Positions 15,879 through 23,460 of a stretch of DNA of 64,000 bases are shown piece after piece. How positions within the stretch are numbered: the first letter of the stretch is position 1; the number at the start of each line of letters is the position of its first letter. Source of the DNA: Microtetraspora niveoalba (GTDB lineage Bacteria > Actinomycetota > Actinomycetes > Streptosporangiales > Streptosporangiaceae). The notes under the pieces were generated by a model. It ran no database searches. It had not been told where the DNA came from and saw only the letters and a list, made by a program, of their open reading frames with translations. Made by a program: the position numbers and the translations under genes. Location of the stretch: assembly GCF_001570405.1 (NCBI RefSeq), contig NZ_BBYM01000007.1, forward strand, positions 1-64,000. Direction: 5' to 3'.

Positions 15879-16766
15879 GTGATCTCGGTGTTCGGCAGCG
15901 CCAACATGGACCTGGTGGCCTACGTACCGTCCGCTCCCAAGCTGGGCGAGACCGTCACGGGGCGGGCGTTCCGCACGATCCCCGGCGGCAAGGGCGCGAA
16001 CCAGGCGGTCGCCGCCGCGCGGGCGGGTGCCCAGGTGGCGTTCATCGGCGCCGTCGGCGACGACGCCTTCGGCCCGGAGCTGCGCGGGGCGTTGTTCGAG
16101 GCGGGCATCGACACCAGCAGGCTGCGGGTCGTGCCCGGACCGTCCGGGATCGCCCACATCGTGGTGGAGGACAGCGGCGGCAACTCGATCGTCGTCGTGC
16201 CCGGCGCCAACGGCTCCGTCACCGGCTGCTCCGCCGAGGACGTCGCGATGATCGCCCGTTCGCGGGCGTTGCTGCTGCAGCTCGAACTGCCCCTTGAGGG
16301 GGTCGTCGAGGCCGCCCGCGCCGCGCGCGCGGCCGGGGTGCCGGTGGTCCTGACCCCCGCGCCCGTCGTGGAACTGCCCGGCGAGCTGCTCGACGCCGTG
16401 GACCTGATCGTGCCGAACGAGCACGAGGCCGCCGCCATCACCGGCGCGGCCGACCCGGACGACGCGCTCAAGGTCCTGCTCGACCGCGTCCCCGAGGCCG
16501 TGATCACCCTGGGCTCCCGCGGCGCGCTGTACGGCTCGCGCGCCGGGGTCCGGCTGCTGGTGCCGGCCGTGCGGGTCGAGGCGGTGGACACGACGGCGGC
16601 CGGCGACACGTTCGTCGGCGCGCTCGCCGTCGCCAGGTCCGAGGGCCGCGACCCCGCGGACGCGCTGCGCTTCGCCTCGACGGCGGCGGCGCTGTCCGTC
16701 CAGCGGGAGGGCGCGAGCACGTCGATGCCGAGCCGCGCCGAGATCGACGCGGCGCTTCTGTCGTGA
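15879..16766 (+). CDS. rbsK: ribokinase-like PfkB carbohydrate kinase
   Basis: This 295-residue PfkB-family kinase has the ribokinase opening (FGSANMDLVAYV), the sugar-binding GGKGANQAVAAARAGA, the PNEHEAAAITG segment and the catalytic anion hole VDTTAAGDTFVGALA with the base Asp. It would transfer phosphate from ATP to ribose (O5), giving ribose-5-phosphate. GTG 15879 is preceded by GGAGGAAG. It follows four DraG-family hydrolase genes, which fits phosphorylation of ribose released by them. Another furanose or nucleoside as substrate is possible. The symbol is by family only. Confidence 0.88.
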   Translation: MISVFGSANMDLVAYVPSAPKLGETVTGRAFRTIPGGKGANQAVAAARAGAQVAFIGAVGDDAFGPELRGALFEAGIDTSRLRVVPGPSGIAHIVVEDSGGNSIVVVPGANGSVTGCSAEDVAMIARSRALLLQLELPLEGVVEAARAARAAGVPVVLTPAPVVELPGELLDAVDLIVPNEHEAAAITGAADPDDALKVLLDRVPEAVITLGSRGALYGSRAGVRLLVPAVRVEAVDTTAAGDTFVGALAVARSEGRDPADALRFASTAAALSVQREGASTSMPSRAEIDAALLS

Positions 16767-16864
16767 CCGCGGGCCGCGCGAGGCGGGGCCTGCCGCCCCG
16801 TCCGTGCGGCCCCGACGCGATCGCCGGGGGCGGCCCCGGTGCGCGAAACCCATGGGAGGAACGA

Positions 16865-18040
16865 ATGACCGCCCCCGCCACGCCGCCCCTGTCGGGCGTA
16901 CGCGTGCTGGACCTGGCGACGCTGTTCGCCGGGCCGATGGCCGCGATGCTGCTCGGCGACTACGGCGCGGACGTGATCAAGGTGGAGCATCCGGCGAAGC
17001 CGGACCCCTCGCGCGGCCACGGGCCGGAGGGGTTGTGGTGGAAGATGCTCGGCCGGAACAAGCGTGTGATCACGCTCGACCTGTCCACGCCGGACGGCCA
17101 GGACCTGTTGGTCGAGCTGGCGCGGGACGCCGACGTGGTGATCGAGAACTTCCGTCCGGGCACGCTTGAGCGGTGGAATCTCGGATACGAGCGGCTGAGC
17201 GCGGCCAATCCCGGGCTGGTGCTCGCCCGGGTGACCGGCTTCGGGCAGTTCGGCCCGTACGCCAGAAGGCCCGGCTTCGGCACGCTGGCCGAGGCCATGA
17301 GCGGGTTCGCGGCGATGACGGGGGAGCCGGACGGCCCGCCGACGCTGCCGCCGTTCGGGCTGGCCGACGGCATCTGCGCGCTCGCGACCGCGTTCGCGGT
17401 CATGACCGCGCTCAAATCGGGCCGGGGGCAGGTGGTCGACCTGTCGATCATCGAGCCGATCCTGGGCGTCCTCGGGGCGCAGCCCACCGTCTTCGACCGG
17501 CTCGGCGTCGTGCCCCCGCGCACCGGCAACCGGTCGGTCAACAACGCGCCGCGCAACACGTACCGGTGCGCGGACGGCTCGTGGCTGGCCGTCTCCACCT
17601 CGGCCCAGAACATCGCCGAGCGCGTGATGCGGCTGGTCGGCCGTCCCGAGTTCATCGCCGAGCCGTGGTTCGCGACCGGCGCGGGCCGGGTCCGGCACGC
17701 CGACGAGCTGGACGGGGCCGTGGCCGCCTGGGTGGCCCGGCACACCCGCGACGAGGTGCTCGCCGCCTTCGAGGAGGCGCAGGCCGCCGTCGCGCCCGTC
17801 TACGACGTGCGGGACGTCATGGCCGACCCCCAGATCGCGGCGCTCGACGCGATCACCACGGTCGAGGACCCCGAGCTGGGGCCGCTGCGGATGCAGAACG
17901 TCATGTTCCGGCTGTCGGAGACGCCGGGGACGATCCGCTGGACCGGCCGCCCGCACGGCGCCGACACCGACGAGGTGCTGGCCGCGCTCGGCCTGCCGCC
18001 CGGCCGGATCGCCGAGCTGCGCGAGAAGGGGATCGTGTGA
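16865..18040 (+). CDS. CaiB/BaiF class III CoA-transferase
   Basis: The 391-residue protein starts PPLSGVRVLDLATLFAGPMA and continues GDYGADVIKVEHP, the hallmark of family III CoA-transferases. The catalytic Asp, which forms the acyl anhydride, should lie in the segment FGTLAEAMSGFA to FGLADGICAL. It would move CoA between carboxylic acids. GGGAGG precedes the ATG. It lies 98 bp after ribokinase on the same strand and overlaps or nearly touches the CitE-type gene after it, suggesting activation of an organic acid to its CoA ester and then cleavage by the lyase. The acid is unknown. Confidence 0.92.
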   Translation: MTAPATPPLSGVRVLDLATLFAGPMAAMLLGDYGADVIKVEHPAKPDPSRGHGPEGLWWKMLGRNKRVITLDLSTPDGQDLLVELARDADVVIENFRPGTLERWNLGYERLSAANPGLVLARVTGFGQFGPYARRPGFGTLAEAMSGFAAMTGEPDGPPTLPPFGLADGICALATAFAVMTALKSGRGQVVDLSIIEPILGVLGAQPTVFDRLGVVPPRTGNRSVNNAPRNTYRCADGSWLAVSTSAQNIAERVMRLVGRPEFIAEPWFATGAGRVRHADELDGAVAAWVARHTRDEVLAAFEEAQAAVAPVYDVRDVMADPQIAALDAITTVEDPELGPLRMQNVMFRLSETPGTIRWTGRPHGADTDEVLAALGLPPGRIAELREKGIV

Positions 18041-18120
18041 CGGATCACAGCCCCTCCGCGGTTGACCCGGTGTGTCAGGGGGATCATCAGGCGGCAGAAA
18101 AAGCCGTGAGGAGTGACCCC

Positions 18121-19020
18121 GTGCCCCCGACCATGCCCCCGACCGCGCCCCCAGCCGCGTCCGTGACCGCGCCGCTGACCTGGTTGTACGTGCCCGCCGA
18201 CCGGCCGGACCGGGTCGCCAAGGCGCTCGCCGCGGACGCCGACGTCGTCATCGTCGACCTGGAGGACGCGGTCGCGCCCGAGAACAAGGGCCGGGCCAGG
18301 GCCGAGGCCGTCGCCCTGCTCGCCACGCCGCAGCCCCGGGTGCAGATCCGGGTGAACGACGTGCGCACGCCGTACGGGCAGGCGGACCTGCACGCGCTGG
18401 CCGCCCTCGTCACGGGGACGTGCGGCGTCCGGCTGCCCAAGGTGGAGTCGGCGGCGGAGGTGCGGGAGATCGCGGCGGCGCTGCCCGGCGTGCCCCTGCA
18501 CCCGCTGATCGAGTCCGCCCTCGGGCTGGAACGCGCCTTCGAGATCGCCACCGCCTGCGACGCGGTGGCGAGCGTCGGGCTCGGCGAGGCCGACCTGCGC
18601 GCCGACCTCGGCGTCAGCTCCGATGGCGGGCTCGCCTGGGCGCGCTCGAGGATCGTGGTCGCCGCCCGTGCCGCCGGGCTGCCCGCGCCCTCGCAGTCGG
18701 TCTATCCGGACGTCCGGGACCTCGCCGGGCTGGCGGCGTCCTGCCTGGAGGGGCGCGCGACCGGGTTCCGCGGCCGGACGGCGGTCCACCCGGCCCAGCT
18801 CCCGGTCATCGTGGAGGCGTACCGGCCCAGCGAGGCGGAGATCGCCGCCGCCCAGGAGGTGCTCGCGGCGGCGGGCCAGGGGGCGGTGGCCCTGCCGGAC
18901 GGCCGGTTCGTGGACGAGGCCGTGGTGCGGCAGGCCCGCCGCGTCCTGGAGAGCGCCCGCCCCGCCGCGTACCCGGGGCCGGCCGCGTATCAGGGCGGGG
19001 CCGGGGCGAGCAGGCCGTAG
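18121..19020 (+). CDS. CitE/HpcH-type CoA-ester lyase
   Basis: This TIM-barrel protein of about 299 residues is related to citrate lyase beta (CitE) and malyl/citramalyl-CoA lyases. Motifs are TWLYVPADRPDRVAKALAAD, VIVDLEDAVAPENKGRAR, RLPKVESAAEV (the metal-site Glu), HPLIESALGLERA and GRTAVHPAQLPVIVEAY. It would cleave or form a beta-hydroxyacyl-CoA. GTG 18121 has GAGGAG 9 bases upstream. GTG 18037 is in frame and overlaps the CoA-transferase stop by 4 bp, so an N-terminus longer by 28 residues is possible. The C-terminus is Ala/Gly/Pro-rich. A two-step acid degradation with the CoA-transferase is inferred. Confidence 0.88.
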   Translation: MPPTMPPTAPPAASVTAPLTWLYVPADRPDRVAKALAADADVVIVDLEDAVAPENKGRARAEAVALLATPQPRVQIRVNDVRTPYGQADLHALAALVTGTCGVRLPKVESAAEVREIAAALPGVPLHPLIESALGLERAFEIATACDAVASVGLGEADLRADLGVSSDGGLAWARSRIVVAARAAGLPAPSQSVYPDVRDLAGLAASCLEGRATGFRGRTAVHPAQLPVIVEAYRPSEAEIAAAQEVLAAAGQGAVALPDGRFVDEAVVRQARRVLESARPAAYPGPAAYQGGAGASRP

Positions 19021-19119
19021 GCGACCGCGTACCGGTGGCCGAGCGCGTCGAGTCGCCGCGTGCCGCGCCTCGGCGGGGGGTAGGGGCCGGGGGAGACCCC
19101 GCGCGAGAGGACCCCCGCC

Positions 19120-20214
19120 GTGGACGCCGTCGACCCCGCCGCCGATCCAGCCCCCGACCGCACCGCCGACCGTGCTCTCGGTCATGCCGCCGACCGGACG
19201 TTCGATCGTGCCGCCGACCGGGCCTTCGATCGTGCTCCCGATCGTGCCGGGGGCCGGACGCCCTTCGGTCCCCGCGTCAGGGTGGCGAGCGCGCCGGTCA
19301 GCTTCGGTGTCTACGACGCGGAGAGCGCGTCGATCGCCCCTGACGACATGCTCGCCACGATGCGCGCCGCCGGATACGCGGGGACGGACTCCGGGCCCGT
19401 CGGCTACCTCGGCACCGGCGCCGAACTGGCGGACCGGCTCGCCCGGCACGGCCTCGCCCTCGCGGGCGGCTGGGTGGACCTCCGGTACGGCGACGCCCGC
19501 GGCTTCGCGGAGGACCTGGCCGGACTGGAGGCCGCGCTGGACGTGTTCGCCGGGGTCCCGGTGGACGACCCGCGGTTCGCGCCCCGGCCGACGCTCGCCT
19601 GCCCGGCCGACCCGGCGAGGTTCGCCCGGCCGGGCGCGCCGGTCGATCGGGCGCTCCAGCTCGCCCCGGACGTGTGGCCGGGGTTCGCCGCCCGGGTGCG
19701 GGAGGCCGCCGCCCGGTGCCGCGACCGCGGCCTCGAACCCGTCTTCCACCACCATCTCGGCACCGACGTGGAGACGGAGGAGGAGGTCGAGCGGCTGCTC
19801 GACCTCGCCGACGTCTCCCTGTGCCTGGACACCGGGCACCTGTGGCTCGCGGGCGGCGACCCGGTCGCCGCGATCGCCCGCTGGTCCGGCCGGATCCGGC
19901 AGGTGCACGTCAAGGACGCCTCCCGCGACACGCTCGCCCGCGTACGGGCGGCGGGCGGCGACCTGTGGGACGCCGTCCGCGGCGGCGTCTTCCCGCCGCT
20001 CGGCGGGGGCGACCTCGACCTGGACGCCGTGGTCGGCGCGCTCGCGCGGACCGGCTACGAGGGGTGGGTGGTCGTGGAGCAGGACGTCCCGGCGACCGGC
20101 CCGGACCTGGGAAGAGTGGCCGCCGACCAGGTGGCCAACCGGGAACGGCTGGCCCGGGCGGGTCTGGTCGGCGGCCCGCCTACCGCTCCGTCGGCGCCGC
20201 GAGGGCGCGGGTGA
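19120..20214 (+). CDS. sugar phosphate isomerase/epimerase (EryC/IolE-like TIM barrel)
   Basis: This 364-residue protein of the xylose-isomerase superfamily has SAPVSFGVYDAESASIAPDD, PVFHHHLGTDVETEEEVERL, SLCLDTGHLWLAGGDPVAAI, RQVHVKDASRDTLA and YEGWVVVEQDVPATG. These supply the usual His, Asp, His and Glu metal ligands. The first 45 residues are Asp/Arg/Ala repeats (about DR-x-x-DRA) and look added. GTG 19120 follows GAGAGG. EryC of Brucella, a tetrulose-phosphate racemase, and IolE belong to this fold. With the kinase and TPI-like genes next door I favour an EryC-type role, but the inosose dehydratase type cannot be excluded. Its 3' end overlaps the convergent fusion gene by 35 bp. Confidence 0.82.
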   Translation: MDAVDPAADPAPDRTADRALGHAADRTFDRAADRAFDRAPDRAGGRTPFGPRVRVASAPVSFGVYDAESASIAPDDMLATMRAAGYAGTDSGPVGYLGTGAELADRLARHGLALAGGWVDLRYGDARGFAEDLAGLEAALDVFAGVPVDDPRFAPRPTLACPADPARFARPGAPVDRALQLAPDVWPGFAARVREAAARCRDRGLEPVFHHHLGTDVETEEEVERLLDLADVSLCLDTGHLWLAGGDPVAAIARWSGRIRQVHVKDASRDTLARVRAAGGDLWDAVRGGVFPPLGGGDLDLDAVVGALARTGYEGWVVVEQDVPATGPDLGRVAADQVANRERLARAGLVGGPPTAPSAPRGRG

Positions 20215-21928
20215 CGGAGGCGAGCTCGTGCCAGCGGGCGGACAGGACGTCCGCCGCGCCGGGGATCAGGGCGGAGCCGGCGTCGAGCAGGTCCGCCCAC
20301 AGCGACCGGCCGACGACGAAGCCGCTCGCGCCGGACGCGCACGCGACGGCCACCTGGCGGACGACCGCCCCGAAGTCCTGTCCTCCGGACAGGATCGTCC
20401 ACGGGAGCGATCCGGCCGCGGCGTCCAGGTCGTCGCAGGCCGCGCGCGCGGCGGCGTGCCCGGCGACGGCGTCCACCCCGGCGGGGAAGGCGAGCTTGAG
20501 GAAGTCGGGCGCGCGACGCGCCACCTCCGCCACGACGTCGAGTTGACGGCGGCGCAACGACTCGGCCGACTCCTCCCGGTCGCGCGGCGTCACCAGGACC
20601 TCGGCCATGACGGCGAGGCCCACCGCGTGGAAGTCCGCGATCACCCGTTCGAGCAGCGCGAACCGGTCGGCCGACCCGGCGTCGTCCAGGTCCTCCACCC
20701 ACATGAGCTTGATCGCGTCCGCTCCGGCCGCCGCCACGGTGGCCGCGTCCCTCCCGTCCGCCACGAGTTCGGCGGCCGGTACGGGCGCGGTGGGCGCGGT
20801 CTGCCGCTCCAGCCCGACGATCAGGCCGGACGGTGTGACGAGGTCACGGGACAGGCAGGCGGGCGCGCCGTGCTCGACGTCGACGAGTACGGACGACGGG
20901 AGGCCGCGCAAGGCGGCGACGATGTCGGCCTTGGGACCGGCCAGGGCGGCCGCGTCCGGGACCGGCGTCACCGGCCAGGCGTCGGGGCCGTGGTCGACGG
21001 CGAGCGACAACATCCGGCCGGACGGGTCCAGGACCCGCTGCACCGCGAGCCGGCGTCGCCCCGCGCCCGGCGCGGGGACGCGGGGGGCGGCCGGGGTGCG
21101 GCGCGGGCCGGCGGACGGCGTGCCGTACGGCGCGTCCGTGCTCCAGCGGCGCTCCGCCCGTGTGCCGAGAGCGCGGGCGGCGGCCGCGCAGAGGCCGAGG
21201 AACCCGTCCGGGTCCCAGGCGGCCCGGCCGACGAACAGGCCGTCCACCTCGGCGCTGCGCGACAGCTCGTCCACGTTGCCCGGGTTGACGCTGCCGCCGT
21301 ACAGGATGACCGGGTCGGCCTGGCCGAGATCCTTCAGCACCGCGCGCACCGCCGCGTGGACCGGCTCGACCTCGGGCAGCGTCGCCGCCCGGGAGCCCTC
21401 GCCGATCGCCCACACCGGCTCGTACGCCACCAGGACCCGGTCCCGCTCGTCCGGCCGTACGCGGGCGAAGGCGGCGCGGACCTGGCCGGTCACGTGCTCG
21501 AGCGCCCGGCCCTCGTCGCGGACCACCTGGGTCTCGCCCACGCACAGCAGCACCCGGAGGCCGCGCGCGAGCGCCGCGCCCACCTTGGCCGCGACCACGT
21601 CGTCGGTCTCGTGGTGGTCGCGGCGCCGCTCGGCGTGGCCGATCTCGACCAGGGCGGCGCCCGTCTCGGCGATCATCGCGGCGCTGACGTCCCCCGTGTG
21701 GGCGCCGTCGGGCCAGGGGGAGGTGTCCTGCGCGCCGACGAGGACCGGCGACCCGCGCAGCGCCCCGGCGACCCGGTTCAGGTGCGTGTACGGCGGAACC
21801 ACGAAGAGCCGCAGCGGCCCGTGGTGGGCCGGCCACCCCGCGGCGAGGGCCGCGGCGAACCGCTCGGCCTCCTCCGCGGACTTGGTCATCTTCCAGCTCG
21901 TGCCGATCCAGAACTCTCTGCCGGACAT
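20180..21928 (-). CDS. fusion of TPI-like isomerase (EryH type) and class I aldolase
   Basis: This 582-residue protein has two enzymes in one chain. Residues 1-250 are a triosephosphate-isomerase fold: GTSWKMTK at the substrate Lys, EIGHAERRRDH (catalytic His), VAYEPVWAIGEGSR (catalytic Glu) and LYGGSVNPGNVDELS. The GTSWKM variant in place of GNWKMN suits the TPI-like tetrulose-phosphate isomerases (EryH) better than glycolytic TPI. After an Ala/Pro/Arg linker of about 40 residues comes a LacD/YihT-type aldolase: MLSLAVDHGPDAWPV, DAIKLMWVEDLDD, and DFLKLAFPAGVDA with the likely Schiff-base Lys. The frame is continuous, with GGGAG before the ATG. It would isomerise a tetrulose phosphate; the aldolase substrate is unknown. 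Confidence 0.88.
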   Translation of the reverse strand: MSGREFWIGTSWKMTKSAEEAERFAAALAAGWPAHHGPLRLFVVPPYTHLNRVAGALRGSPVLVGAQDTSPWPDGAHTGDVSAAMIAETGAALVEIGHAERRRDHHETDDVVAAKVGAALARGLRVLLCVGETQVVRDEGRALEHVTGQVRAAFARVRPDERDRVLVAYEPVWAIGEGSRAATLPEVEPVHAAVRAVLKDLGQADPVILYGGSVNPGNVDELSRSAEVDGLFVGRAAWDPDGFLGLCAAAARALGTRAERRWSTDAPYGTPSAGPRRTPAAPRVPAPGAGRRRLAVQRVLDPSGRMLSLAVDHGPDAWPVTPVPDAAALAGPKADIVAALRGLPSSVLVDVEHGAPACLSRDLVTPSGLIVGLERQTAPTAPVPAAELVADGRDAATVAAAGADAIKLMWVEDLDDAGSADRFALLERVIADFHAVGLAVMAEVLVTPRDREESAESLRRRQLDVVAEVARRAPDFLKLAFPAGVDAVAGHAAARAACDDLDAAAGSLPWTILSGGQDFGAVVRQVAVACASGASGFVVGRSLWADLLDAGSALIPGAADVLSARWHELASVTRALAAPTER

Positions 21929-21951
21929 GACTGTCTCCCTCGTCCCCACGT

Positions 21952-23457
21952 TCATCCCCACGTTGATCTCGCCCCGTCCGCGATGCGCCGGTACCGCTCG
22001 TACGCGTCGGCCATCCGCCGCCGCCCGGCCGCGCCGGGCTCGTAGGTCGCGAGGTCCCGCACGGTTGCCGCGACCGCCTCGGGCAGGCCGGTGTACACGC
22101 CGGCCCCGACGCCCGCGACCATCGCCGCGCCGAGCGCGCCGACCTCCCGGGCCGACGTCGTGGTCACCGGCAGGTCCAGCCCGTCGGCGAACATCTGCAG
22201 CCATGTGCCGCTTCTGGTCGCCCCGCCGCTGATCCGGGCGGAGTCCACCGTGAAGTGCGAGCGCAGCGCGTCGGCGTGCCGGCGGTGGTTGTGCACCACG
22301 CCCTCGTACAGGGCGCGCACCAGGTGGCCGCGGGTGTGCCAGCCGCGCAGGCCCGCGAACCCGGCGCCGACCGCCGCCCCGTCGGGCGAACCGTACAGGA
22401 AGGGCAGGTAGGTGACCTCGGACGGGCCGTCGAGGACGGCGTCCACCTCGTGCGACAGCCGGGTGAAGACCTCGTCCGGCTGCCCGGCCGCGCTCAGCTC
22501 CGCCCCGCACAGGGTCTGGACGAACCATTCGAGGTTCGTGGCCGAGGCGGGGGACAGCGCCATGTTCAGCCAGCGGCCCGGCTCGACGAAGGTGCGGCAG
22601 TACCACGAGCGGCTGGGCGCGGGCGCGTCGCTGACGACCTGGTTGATGCTGTACGACCCGGCGACGACCGACAGCGTGCCCGGCCGGTGGACGCCGGTGG
22701 CCAGCGCGCACGCGTCCACGTCGTGCAGGCCCGACACGACCGGCGTCCCCGCCCTCAGGCCGGTACGGCGGGCGGCGTCGGCGGTCACGGCGCCGGCCAC
22801 CTCGTGGCTGTTCACGATCGGCGGCAGCAGGTGCCGCCACCGGCCCAGCCCGTACGCGTCCACGACGGCGTCGGACCAGGTCTGGGTGTGCGGGTCGGTG
22901 AAGGACTGGCTGGCCTCGGTGGGGTCGGTGTTCACCTCGCCGGTGAGCCACGACTTCAGCAGGTCCTTGCAGCCGATGACCGCGGCGGTGCGCGCGACGA
23001 CGTCGGGCTCGTGCTCGGCGAGCCAGGCCAGCACGGTGGCCGGGCTGGGCGCCCACGGCCGCTGCCCGCCGGTGGCGAAGGCCCGCTCGGCCGTGCCGTC
23101 CCGCTCCCAGCGGTCGAGCAGCGGCTGGGCCCTGCTGTCCAGCGACAACACGCCGGGCCGGGTCGGTACGCCGGCGGCGTCGACGAGGTAGAGGCCGTCG
23201 CCGTGCCCGGTGATGCCGACGGCGAGGATGTCCCCGGCCGGCACCCGCGCGGTGATCTCACCGAGCACGGTGTCGAACGCGGAGCGCAGGGCGGTGAGGT
23301 CACGCTCGACGTGGTGCGGGGCGGGGGTCTCGGCGCGCAGCCGGGCGGAGCCCCGGGCGACCTCGGCGCCGGACCGGTCGAACGCCACGGCCTTCAGGAC
23401 GGTGGTGCCGGCGTCGATCCCCAGCAGAAGTCCGGTTCCCGGACGGTGACCGGACAT
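21952..23457 (-). CDS. FGGY-family kinase, EryA (erythritol kinase)-like
   Basis: This 501-residue FGGY carbohydrate kinase starts GLLLGIDAGTTVLKAVAFD (phosphate-binding loop 1). VGITGHGDGLYLVDAAGVPT follows in the sugar-binding part, and the C-terminal ATPase half has ARISGGATRSGTWLQMFADG and GALGAAMVAG. The GHGDG segment differs from the GQxHG/GQQ forms of xylulose and glycerol kinases and resembles polyol kinases of the EryA type. It would phosphorylate a C4 polyol with ATP. It lies 23 bp upstream of the TPI-aldolase gene and 3 bp after glpD/eryB, so the three form one operon. Confidence 0.87.
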   Translation of the reverse strand: MSGHRPGTGLLLGIDAGTTVLKAVAFDRSGAEVARGSARLRAETPAPHHVERDLTALRSAFDTVLGEITARVPAGDILAVGITGHGDGLYLVDAAGVPTRPGVLSLDSRAQPLLDRWERDGTAERAFATGGQRPWAPSPATVLAWLAEHEPDVVARTAAVIGCKDLLKSWLTGEVNTDPTEASQSFTDPHTQTWSDAVVDAYGLGRWRHLLPPIVNSHEVAGAVTADAARRTGLRAGTPVVSGLHDVDACALATGVHRPGTLSVVAGSYSINQVVSDAPAPSRSWYCRTFVEPGRWLNMALSPASATNLEWFVQTLCGAELSAAGQPDEVFTRLSHEVDAVLDGPSEVTYLPFLYGSPDGAAVGAGFAGLRGWHTRGHLVRALYEGVVHNHRRHADALRSHFTVDSARISGGATRSGTWLQMFADGLDLPVTTTSAREVGALGAAMVAGVGAGVYTGLPEAVAATVRDLATYEPGAAGRRRMADAYERYRRIADGARSTWG

Positions 23458-23460
23458 GTG

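Noticed and set aside
6725-20214. Biosynthetic (secondary metabolite) cluster
   Set aside because: No PKS, NRPS, terpene or similar core enzyme; all genes fit import and catabolism.
20180-21200. Second start separating the aldolase from the TPI-like part
   Set aside because: There is no stop between the domains and no convincing ribosome site before an internal start in the linker, so a fusion is the simpler reading.
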